In this document: one piece after another, positions 37,301 through 49,300 of the stretch
Layout of the letters: every line of letters begins with the position of its first letter
How positions within the stretch are numbered: position 1 is the stretch's first letter
DNA from: Fragum whitleyi
Taxonomy: Eukaryota > Mollusca > Bivalvia > Cardiida > Cardiidae
Direction of reading: 5' to 3'
Length of the DNA: 64,000 nt
Assembly (NCBI GenBank): GCA_948146395.1
Contig: OX411558.1
Coordinates: forward strand, 38,018,850 to 38,082,849
The notes under the pieces: model-generated
Databases searched by the model: none
The model's input: only the letters and a program-made list of their open reading frames with translations
Told to the model about the DNA's origin: nothing
Made by a program: the position numbers and the translations under genes

Positions 37301-40300
37301 AATCGACATTCAGGTCTACATTCAAACTTTTTTAAATGTAGAGCTTCGCAATCGACATTCAGGTACCAATTCAATTTCTCAATGTAGAGCTATTTAATCG
37401 ACATTCAGGTCTACATTCATTTTTTTTTCAGTGAAGAGCTATTCCATCGACATTCAGGTCTACATTTAAACTTTTTCAATGTAGAGCTATTCAATCGACA
37501 TTCAGGTCTACATTCAAACTTTTCAATGCAGAGCTTTTCCATCGACATTCAGATAAACATTCAAACTTTTTCAATGTAGAGATATTCCATCGAGATTCAG
37601 GTCTACACTCAATTCTTTGATTGTAGAGCTACGCAATCGACATTAAGGTCTACATTCAATTTTCTCAATGTAGAGCTACACAATCGATATTCAGGTCTAC
37701 ATTCAAACTTTTTCAATGTAGAGCTATTCCATCGACATTCAGGTCTACATTCAAACTTTTTCAATGCAGAGCTATTCCATCGAAACTTTCAAAGTTGAAC
37801 TTAACCATCGATATTCAGGTCTAGATTTAAATTTTTCAATGTAGGGCTATACAATCGACATTCAGGTCTACATTTAAACTTTTTTAAATATAGAGCTATT
37901 CAATCGATAATCAGGGGCACATTCAGACTGTTTCAATGTAGAGCTATTCAATCTTCATTCAGGTCTACATTCAAGCTTTATCAATGTAGAGCTACAAAAT
38001 CGACATTCAGGTCTACATTCAAACTTTTTCAATGTAAAGCTATTCCATCGACATTCAGGTCAAAATTCAAACTTTTTCAATCTAGAGCCATCCCATCAAA
38101 ATTCATGTCTACATTCATTTTTTTCAATGTAGAGCTACGCAATCGACATTCAGGTCTACATTCAAATTTTCCAATGTAGAGCTATTCAATTGACATTCAG
38201 GTCTTTATCAAATTTTGCAATGTAGAGCTACGCAATCGACATTTAGGTATCAATTCAATTTTCTCAATGTAGAGCTATTCAATCGACATTCAGGTCTACA
38301 TTGAAAGTTTTCTAAATGTAGAGCTATTCAATCGACATTCAGATGTACATTCAAACTTTTTCAATGTAGAGCTATGCCATCGACATTCAGGTTTACATTC
38401 ACTTTTTTCAATGTAGAGCTATTCCATCGACATTCAGGTCTACATTCAAACTTTTCAATGTAGAGCTATATAATCGACATTCAGGTCTACATTCAATCAA
38501 TTTCAATGTAGAGCTATTCCATCGACAATCAGGTCTTCATTCAATTTTCTCAATGAAGAAGTACGCAATCGACATTCAGGTTCACATTCAAACTTTTTTA
38601 ATGTAGAGCGATTCCATCAACATTCATGTCTACATTCATTTTTTTCAATGTAGAGCTACGCGATCGACATTCAGATCAAAATTCAAATTTTTTCAATGAA
38701 GATCTATTCCATCTACATTCAGGTCTACATTCAAATTTTCTAATGTAGAGCTACACAATCGACATTCAGGTCTACATTCAATTTTTTTTTAAATGTAGAG
38801 CTATTCAATCGACATTCAGATGTACATTCAAACTTTTTCAATGTAGAGGTATGCCATCGACATTGTGGTCTTTATTCAAATTTTTCAATATAGGGCTACT
38901 CAACGACATTCAGGTCTACATTCAAATTTTACAATGAAGAGCTTCGCAATCGATATTCAGGTCTACATTTAAACTTTTTTAATGTAGAGCTATTCCATCG
39001 ACATTCAGGTCTACATTCAATTTTTTTCAATGTAGAGCTATTCCATCGACATTTAGGTCTACATTCAAACTTTTTTTAAAATGTAGAGCTACATAATCGA
39101 CATTCAGGTCTACATTCAAACTTTATCAATGTTGAACTATACAATCGATATTCAGGTCTACATTCAATTTTCTCAATGTAGAGCTACATAATCGACATTC
39201 AGGTCTACATTCAATAATGTAGTGTGTGTGTGTGTGTGCGTGTATGTATATTTATGTATACATATATAAAGCATTCCAGCATAAAATCTATAACATCTTT
39301 AAATCCTTAAATACGACAAAACTTCCACTCTGTTTTGTTTAAGTTCCTTTTGCATAACAACCTATTTTTATGTTTTTAAAAGTTTTTTAACCTTTAGTTA
39401 ACTTAATGTCTTGATGATAACTGTACATAAAACAAATCATCAAATAAATTGTCCACTACATCTAAACGTAAAAAATCAGTATCTTCTATAAATATAACAC
39501 CACTGATTAAATTTAAATCTTGTACATAAGAAGTTTATTAATAAGCACAACTTAAGAAAAGGTATCAAATTTAAGACAATAAGACGAGAAAGAAAAAAAG
39601 GTGTTAACTAAAAACAACCAGTGTCACAGGACATGCTTTAAGAAGTGTATTAAGTGTAGTGTGAAGGACATACGGTGTTACACTGAATGTGAATAACTAC
39701 CAAAAGTCCAATAAGGGGTCACCCCCTTGCATCAAGCATAGAGTCAATATCTCAAATGGGCCATTAGAAGCTAACGCTTATGCATGTAGATATACATAAG
39801 GCCTCGAACACTATATGAACTATAGGAACTGTTATGGTTTTGCTATTCAATTTATGTAAAAATGATTTTGTGATCATGCTACCATTCGGGTCTTAAATTC
39901 TTCAGACTTTAAACAGGGGCGTAGCAACGACTTTAGGATTTATATTTCATTCAGAGAACAAAATAAGCTATACTTTCATGAAAAGTAAAAATACTTTGTT
40001 TTTCATGAAATTGAATATTCAATCTTAATAGAAAAACAAACGGTTAGACTGTCTTCTAAAAAAAATTGACAAACTTTAAAAACTTTGGCACAAGTCCCTC
40101 ATTTTGAATGTGATGGCTATGTAACAGCATAACATCACTTGTTTATTACTATGCTCTTCCTAGATTATACCATAAAAGATGAAACGAACAAAAGCACTTG
40201 AAAATTCACTGTTTGGGCGTAGAGTTTATCAAGTGATTATCTATCATTATTTTTTGCTCCACTGGCAGAGGGCCACTTGGGCTTTTGTCATCGCGTTGTG

Positions 40301-43300
40301 TCCGTCATGCGTCCGGTCGTAAACCTTTTATTTAAAGATCTTCTCAGAAAATATTGGATTAATTTCAACCAAACTTCACAGGAATGATTCTTGGGTAACC
40401 TCCTTACGGATTTGTTCAAGAAATGTTGATCCAATGAAAAAAATGGGCGTGGCTAATTTAGAAAATATGGTAATAAGTGAGTTTTCTCACATTTTTTTAT
40501 CGCTACCAATTAAATTTCACATCAATGATCTTTATGTGACCCTTTATCAGTCTACAAAAAATATTGTGATCGGATGAAAAATATGTATTTTATGAACGGA
40601 TGTCATTTTTCTATATTTTATATAGTGGAAGCTTTCAAAATCATTTTCTCAGAATGTAACTGATGGTTATCAATCAAATTTCACAGCAATGATCATTGAG
40701 TGACCCTTTATCAGTCTACCAATAATTATTGTGCCAGGTTGAAAAATATGTATTTTATGGGCGGAGGTCATTTTCAATATGTTATATAGTGTTAATTTTG
40801 ACAATAATTTTCAACATCAGTAGAACCCAATCGATAAGAAAATGTTTAATTCGCCAAAGCATGAGCTCCCATATACCCTGACACGAGATTTTATATCTGA
40901 CTAAGACCACACTTTTCTAGCATTGTCTGTATTTCTCACCTGGGCCCAAGGTTATATAAGTTTTCTCGGGCTCAAATTTCACATAATTTTAAATTAAAAA
41001 TAATGTATGAAAATAAAAGATAATATTAATAAGTAGTTATTCATAAAATTTTGAATTAAAAATAATGTATGAAAATAAAAGATAATATTAATAAGTAGTT
41101 ATTCATAACAACTTATTAATATCGTCTGTTATGTTAATACAATTTTGAGAAAAATTAGAAGTGAGCATGAGAAAAGTTTTATAACCTCTGGCACTAAACT
41201 TATAAACAATTTTAAAAAAAAGATACTAAAACTAGCCATATTACTGTTATTATGTGCAATTATTCTGAAATAACTAATGAATCTATTTCCGTTAATTAGT
41301 TCAGATCTTTTTCTTTTTTGCGACCAATCAAAGTCTTTTTCAAAAATCGTTGATATGAACCGATTCGCTTCAAGCGTGGTCTAATGTTATATTAATTCAC
41401 TAGCGACAAACACTGGTTGGAAATATGCCTAATAAACATGTCTTTCAGTAGGCGCTTGATGTAAGATCTTTGCATTGCCCCAGCAATCTGCCCTGAACTT
41501 TTTCTCCAACATCCTGGGAAACATTCAGCAAATGCTATGATAAACTACATACGAAAGTTGTCATCGTAAACTGTTTTAAATAAGTTTTGACTGTTGATTT
41601 AAAGAAAACTTAAATATCAAGCAATTATTCTCGGAGTATAACCCGCCACTGACGGATCGTGTTTTTAGCTCCACTAGCGAGATTTTAGCGAGATATTGTC
41701 ATGGGCGGTGTGTCCGTCGAGCGTCAGTCCGTCCGTCCGTATACTTTTTCTTTAGTCATCTTCTTAATGTGCTTAGTTTAACGAAGCTATGAAGAATTGT
41801 TCCTGGGTTGACACTCTTCTAAAATTTTTACAGAAATTGGGATTTAACCCCAAATATGGGCGTGGCATTTTTAACAGTCTGTAAAAACCTTCTCTCAAAC
41901 CATCGGGCTGATTTCAATGAAACTTGGCATGGATGTTCCTGGTGTGACCCTTTACTAAAATTGTCAAAGACATTTTAATTGACCCCCGAATATGGGCGTC
42001 GAAGGGCTGGGCTTATTTTCACGTAAAAAAACTTTAACTTTTGCGTGTCAAATATCATATTATTAAAGAAAATACTATTGTGTTTCTCACACAAGCATAA
42101 AATACTAAAATGACCCCATCACCACCAATGTTAATTTTGAAATAAGGAGTACATTTAAATTCCCTTTCAATTCGTTGCCTTTTTTCCAGTTGATGTTAAT
42201 TGTTGATTCTCCTAAAATTATTTTTCTTTAAAAATTCGGCAACTTTCAGATACCACAGAAATGTAGTAAGAATGTAGACCTGAATGTCGATTGAGTAGCC
42301 CTACATTGAAAATTTGAATGTAGACCTGAATGTCGATGGAATAGCTCTAAATTCAAAAGTTTGAATGAAGGCCTGAATGTCGATTGTGTAGCTCTACATT
42401 GAGAAAATTTGAAAGTAGACCTGAATGTCGATGGAATAGCTCTACATTGAAAAAGTTTGAATGTAGATCTAAATGACGATTGAATAACATTACATTTAAA
42501 AAAAATTGAATGTAGACCTGAATGTCGATTGTGTAGCTCTACATTGAGAAAAAATTAAATGTAGATCTGAATATCGATTGTGAAGCTCTACATTGAGAAA
42601 ATTGACTATCGACCTGAATGTCGATTGCGAAGCTCTACACTGGAAAATTAAAATGTGACCTAAATGTCGATTGAAAAGCTGTACATTGAAAAAGTTTGAA
42701 TGTAGACCTGAATGTCGATTGAGTAGCTCTACATTGAAAAATTTGAATGTAGACTCGAATGTCGATGGAATAGCTCTACATTGAAAGAGTTTGAATGTAG
42801 ACCTGAATGTCGATTGAATAGCTCTACATTAAAAAAAAATTGAATGTAGACCTGAATGTCGATGGAATAGGCCTACATTGGAAAATTATAATGTAGACCT
42901 GAAAGTGGATGGAATAGCTCTTCATTGAAAAAGTTTGAATGTAGACCTGAATATCGATTGAATAGCTATACATTAAAAAAAGTTTGAATGTAGACCTGAA
43001 TGTCGATTGTGTAGCTCTACATTGAGAAAATTAAATGTTGACCTGAATGTCGATTGTGTAGCTCTTCATTGAAAAAGTTTGAATGTAGACCTGAATGTCG
43101 ATTGAATAGCTCTACATTAAAAAAAGTTTGAATGTAGACCTGAATATCGATTGAATAGCTCTACATTTAAAAAAAATTGAATGTAGACCTGAATGTCGAT
43201 TGTGTAGCTCTACATTGAGAAAATTGAATGTAGACCTGAATGTCGATTGTGTAGCTCTACATTGAGAAAATTTGAATGTAGACCTGAATGTCGATTGAGT

Positions 43301-46300
43301 GGCTCGACATTGAAAAAAGTTTAATGTAGACCTGAATGTCGATGGAATAACTCTACATTGAAAAAGTTTGAATATAGATCTGAATGGCGATTGAATAACT
43401 TTTCATTATAAACAGTTTGAATGTAGACCTGAATGTCGATTGTGTAGCTCTACATTGAGAAAATTAAATGTAGATCTGAATGTTGATTGCGTAACTCAAT
43501 ATTGGAAAATTTGAATGTAGACCTGAATGTCGATGGAATAACTCTACATTGAAAAAGTTTGAATGTAGACCTGAATGGCGATGGAATAGCTCTACATTGA
43601 AAAAGTTTGAATGTAGACCTGAATGTCGATTGTGTAGCTCTACATTGAGAAAATTGAATGTAGACCTGAATGTCGGATGCGAAGCTCTACATTGGAAAAT
43701 TAAAATGTAACATTAATGTCGATTGAATAGCTCTACATTGAAAAAGTTTGAATGTAGACCTGAAAGTTGATTGAGTAGCCATACATTGAAAAATTAGAAT
43801 GTAGACCCGAATAACGATGGAAAAGCTCTACATTAAAAAAAATTTGAATGTAGACCTGTATGTCGATTGAATAGCTCTACATTGAAAAAGTTTGTATGTA
43901 GACCTGAATGTCGAAGGAGTAGCCCTACATTGGAAAATTTAAATGTAGACCTGAATGTCGATGGAATAGCTCTTCATTGAAAAAGTTTGAATGTAGACCT
44001 GAATATCGATTGAATAGCTCTACATTAAAAAAAGTTTGAATGTAGACCTGAATGTCGATTGTGTAGCTCTACATTGAGATAAAATTAAATGTAGATCTGA
44101 ATATTGATTGTGAAGCTCTTCATTGAGAAAATTGAATATAGACCTGAATGTCGATTGCGAAGCTCTACACTGGAAAATTGAAATGTGACCTAAAGGTCGA
44201 TTAATTAGCTGTACATTGAAAAAGTTTGAATGTAGACCTGAATGTCGATTAAGTAGCTCTACATTGAAAAATTTGAATGTAGACCCGAATGTCGATGGAA
44301 TAGCTCTACATTGAAAAAGTTTGAATGTAGACCTGAATGTCGATTGAATAGCTCTACATTTAAAAAAAATGAATGTAGACCTGTATGTCGATGGAATAGG
44401 CCTACATTGGGAAATTTAAATGTAGACCTGAATGGCGATGGAATAGCTCTACATTGAAAAAGTTTGAATGTAGACCTGAATGTCGATTGTGTAGCTCTAC
44501 ATTGAGAAAATTGAATGTATACCTGAATGTCGGATGCGAAGCTCTACATTGGAAAATTAAAATGTAACATTAATGTCGATTGAATAGCTCTACATTGAAA
44601 AAGTTTGAATGTAGACCTGAAAGTTGATTGAGTAGCCATACATTGAAAAATTAGAATGTAGACTCGAACAACGATGGAAAAGCTCTACATTGAAAAAGTT
44701 TGAATGTAGACCTGTATGTCGATTGAATAGCTCTACATTGAAAAAGTTTGTATGTAGACCTGAATGTCGATGGAGTAGCCCTACATTGGAAAATTTAAAT
44801 GTAGACCTGAATGTCGATGGAATAGCTCTTCATTGAAAAAGTTTGAATGTAGACCTGAATATCGATTGAATAGCTCTACATTTAAAAAAAGTTTGAATGT
44901 AGACCTGAATGTCGATTGTGTAGCTCTACATTGAGATAAAATTAAATGTAGATCTGAATATTGATTGTGAAGCTCTACATTGAGAAAATTGAATATAGAC
45001 CTGAATGTCGATTGCGAAGCTCTACACTGGAAAATTGAAATGTGACCAAAAGGTCGATTAATAAGCTGTATATTGAAAAAGTTTGAATGTAGACCTGAAT
45101 GTCGATTAAGTAGCTCTACATTGAAAAATTTGAATGTAGACCCGAATGTCGATGGAATAGCTCTACATTGAAAAAGTTTGAATGTAGACCTGAATGTCGA
45201 TTGAATAGCTCTACATTTAAAAAAAAATGAATGTAGACCTGTATGTCGATGGAATAGGCCTACATTGGGAAATTTAAATGTAGACCTGAAAGTCGATGGA
45301 ATAGATCTTCATTGAAAAAGTTTGAATGTTGACCTGAATATCGATGAATAGCTCTACATTTAAAAAGTTTGAATGTAGACCTGAATGTCGATTGAATAGC
45401 TCTACATTGAAAAAGTTTGAATGAAGACCTGAATGTCGACGGAATAGCCCTAAATTGAAAAATTTAAATGTAGACCTGATTGTCGATGGAACAGCTCTTC
45501 ATTGAAAAAAAGTTGAATGTAGACCTGAATATCGATTGAATAGCTCTACATTTTGAAAGTTTGAATGTAGACTTAAATGTCGATTGTGTAGCTATACATT
45601 GAGAAAATTGAATGTAGACCTGAATATCGATTGAATAGCTCTACATTGGAAAATCTGAATGTAGACCTAAATGTCGATTGAATAGCTCTACATTGAAAAA
45701 GTTTGAATGTAGACCTGAATGTTGATTGTGTAGCCCTACATTGAAAAATTTGAATGTATACCCGAATGTCGATGGAAAAGCTTTACATTGAATAAATTTG
45801 AATGTAGACCTGAATGTCGATTGAATAGCTCTACATTGAAAAAGTTTGAATGTAGACCTGAATGTCGATGGAATAGCCCTACATTGGAAAATTTAAATGT
45901 AGACCTGAATGTCGATGGAATAACTCTTCATTGATAAAGTTTGTATGTAGACCTGAATATCGATTGAATAGCTCTACATTAAAAAAAAGTTTGAATGTAG
46001 ACCTGAATGTCGATTGTGTAGCTCTACATTGAGAAAATTGATTATAGACCTGAATGTCGATTGCGTAGCTCTACATTGGAAAATTTGAATGCAGACCTGA
46101 ATGTCGATTGAATAGCTCTACATTGAAAAAGTTTGAATGTAGACCTTAATGTCGATTGCGTAGGTCGACATTGAAAAGAATTCAATGTAGACCTGAATGT
46201 CGATGGAATAACTCAACATTGAAAAAGTTTAAATGTAGATCTAAATGCCGATTGAATAACTCTACATTTAAAAAAGTTTGAATGTCGATTGTGTGGCTCT

Positions 46301-49300
46301 GCATTGAGAAAATTGAATGTAGACCTGAATATCGATTGTATAGTTCAACATTGATAAAGTTTGAATGTAGACCTGAATGTCGATTGATTAGCTCTACATT
46401 GAAAAAGTTTGAATGTAGACCTGAATGTCGATTATGTAGCTCTACATTTTAAAAAAAAGTTTGAATGTAGACCTGAATGTCGATGGATTAGCTCTAAATT
46501 GAAAAAAATTGAATGTAGACCTGAATGTCGATGGAATAGCTCTACATTGAAAAAGTTAGTATGTAGACCTAAATGTCGATTGAATAGCTCTACATTGAAA
46601 AAGTTTGAATGTAGACCTGAATGTTGATTGTGTAGCTCTACATTTAGAAAATTGAATGTAGTTCTGAATGTCGATTGCGAAGCTCTATATTGGAAATTTT
46701 GAATGTAGACCTTAATGTCGATTGAATAGCTATACATTGAAAAAGTTTGAATGTAGACCTGAATGTTGATTGAGTAGCCCTACATTGGAAAATTTAAATG
46801 TAGACCTGAATGTCGATGGAATAGCTCTTCATTTAAAAAGTTTGAATGTAGACCTGAATATCGATTGAATAGCTCTACATTAAAAAAAGTTTGAATGTAG
46901 ACCTGAATGTAGATTGTGTAGCTCTCCATTGAGAAAATTAAATGAAGACCTGAATGTCGATGGAATAGGCCTACATTGGAAAATTTGAATGTAGACCTGA
47001 ATGTCGATTGAATAGCTCTACATTGAAAAAGTTTGAATGAAGACCTGAATGTCGATTGTGTAGCTCTACATTGAGAAAGTTTGAATTTAGACCTGAATAT
47101 CGATTGTTAAGCTCTACATTGGAAAATTGAAATGTAACCTAAATGTCGATTGAAAAGCTATACATTGAAAAAGTTTGAATGAAGACCTGAATGTCGATTG
47201 AGTAGCCCTACATTGAAAAATTTGAATGTAGACCCGAATCTCGATGGAAAAGCTCTACATTGAAAAAGTTTGATTGAAGACCTGAATCTCGATTGAATAC
47301 CTCTACATTGAATAAGTTTAAATGTAGACCTGAATGTCGATGGAATAGCCCTACATTTAAAAATCTAAATGTAGACCTGAATGTCGATGGAATAGTTCTT
47401 CATTGAAAAGTTTGAATATAGACCTGAATATCGATTGAATAGCTCTACATTTAAAAGAGTTTGAATGTAGACCTAAATGTCGATTGTGTAGTCTACATTG
47501 AGAAAATTGAATGTAGACCTGAATGTCGATTGCATAGCTCTTCATTGGAAAATTTGAATTTAGACCTGAATGTCGATTGAATAGCTCTACATTGAAAAAG
47601 TTTGAATGTAGACCTGAATGTCGATTGAATAGCTCTACATTGAAAAGTTTGAATGTAGGCCTGAATGTTGATTGAAGTGCTCAAAGACACCTTCTTAGGT
47701 CTACATTATGTTCTGCGAATGAAGAGATGGTGTGGTCTCTTCAGCTCTACATTCAATGTAGACCTGAATGTCGATTAACGATTGAAGTGCCAGCTTCACA
47801 CACATATTTAATTCAAGGTAAAAAATCAATAAAGCGTAATTGTATACTTTTAGATGTATGATTATGTCAAACATCAAATAAGTTTCATTGGTATTTAATT
47901 CACAAAAATGTTGTTTAAGTATGGTTAAAAAAGTTTAAGACAAACAAATGATTTCTAAATAAAAGCTTTTGGTAAGTTGGTAAGTTTGGCACAATGAAAA
48001 TCAGCCACTGCATCATTAATACAAATGCCGCCGTCATAGCGCAGTGACAACACGTCGAACTTTCATTTGAAAATGTTCCGATATCGATACCCGATGATGG
48101 CGCTCATCCTTTTCCGACTTTTTTCTCCCTCCAATAGGTTGATAATTTTAGACCTTTGTAGAGGCTGGTAAAGATTGTAATGAAATGACTGGTGTGAGAA
48201 ATGGCATGATTCCTTTGTTAGGTGCTCCAGCCGCCGCGATGTTACAAAAAAGAACTGTTAAAAGAAAGCATGAACCACATACAAACAAACAAAGAAAACA
48301 CAAAAACTTTATATTTTAATATCACAAAATTATTCCGAAGGGAAAAGAATAAACAATTAATAAAAAAAACACTCAGTGTTTCAATACTTCGGCAAAATTT
48401 GCCTTTTTCAAGAAAAATGAAAAATATTTTTCTTGAAAAAGGCAAATTTTGCCGAAATATTGAAATACTGAGTGTTTTTATTAATTGTTAAGACTTAAAA
48501 TTTCACTCAATAGAAGGAACGACAACTACATCACATATGAATCATAAACATTTTCCTGACGTTCTCTCCCTTTTAACAATAAAGTGTTGGAATGAAAAGT
48601 TCGATTTTTCTTCAAAAAGCTCGCAATTTTGAAGCACTAATCTACGTACACCAAACAACCCCATTGTTCTACAGTTAGAATGCGTATGCGCATGCCCAGG
48701 CAGCGACAGGTGTACTTATAACCAGCTCTTCGTTCTGGGTGACAAAACGATGCAAATGATTTGCAAACTATACCCCGCATTGCACGTCCACATGCGTGCA
48801 ATGCGGGGTATTATTTGCAAACGGTTTACACCTTTTTTTCATCCTGGACGTAGGGCTGGTCTCCCTTCATACGCCTTCAATCAAAGAAAATCAAATATCA
48901 ACTAGTTTATAAACGTTGCAAGAAAAGACATTAAAAACCAATCAATTAAACGTTGAATCTTTCTTTTAGGTTATGAGAGAAAATGCATTTGATCTCTCAG
49001 AATCATTTGACTATAAACAAGTCTAAGTTTTTAGATAAAAGTAAAATGTTTCAATTATTCTAATTACAGCTGTAGGGAAACAGACAGTCACGTATATTCG
49101 GGCGAGTTTTGTGAAATAGCGACAGAAAAGCTCAAGTTGAAATCAAACACAATCATTATAATTGGTACATCTTGTGGAAGCTCTCTGTTACTCATCATCG
49201 TTGTTTTGACTGTCTGTATCAGAATTAAAATGAAGAACAGTGGAAATAACAGGTAAATCGCTCCTGCGTTCAGGATCACAAAACGGTGCGAACAGTTTTC

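Larger units (their letters stand above)
35973..47815. mobile_element. 11.8-kb element with giant satellite-filled inverted arms
   Basis: Both ends start ATGTGTGTGAAGCTGGCACT and stay nearly identical in inverted orientation for about 155 bp, including a non-satellite block (ACCACACCATCTCTTCATTC). Inside each end lies a long ~48-bp satellite array, inverted relative to the other, around a 3-kb core. The flanks read ATTTAATAATTC on the left and ATTTAATTC on the right, which may be a target-site duplication altered by three bases. Matching termini mark one inserted unit rather than two independent arrays. No transposase was recognised. It occupies most of the 13.5 kb intron between the EGF and transmembrane exons of the SEA-EGF gene. 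Confidence 0.7.

Noticed and set aside
46409..47690. Long ORFs of 60-100 codons inside the satellite arrays
   Set aside because: They follow the satellite period (repeated ECRPECRW-like or RHSGLHS-like peptides) on both strands and vanish wherever unit length changes. They are by-products of the repeat.
36002..47780. CRISPR-like array
   Set aside because: The ~48-bp units have no conserved repeat separated by unique spacers; the whole unit is repeated, the host is eukaryotic and no cas genes occur.
48222..48491. Overlapping ORFs on both strands
   Set aside because: They mirror each other because the sequence is an inverted repeat, and they overlap a SINE tail.
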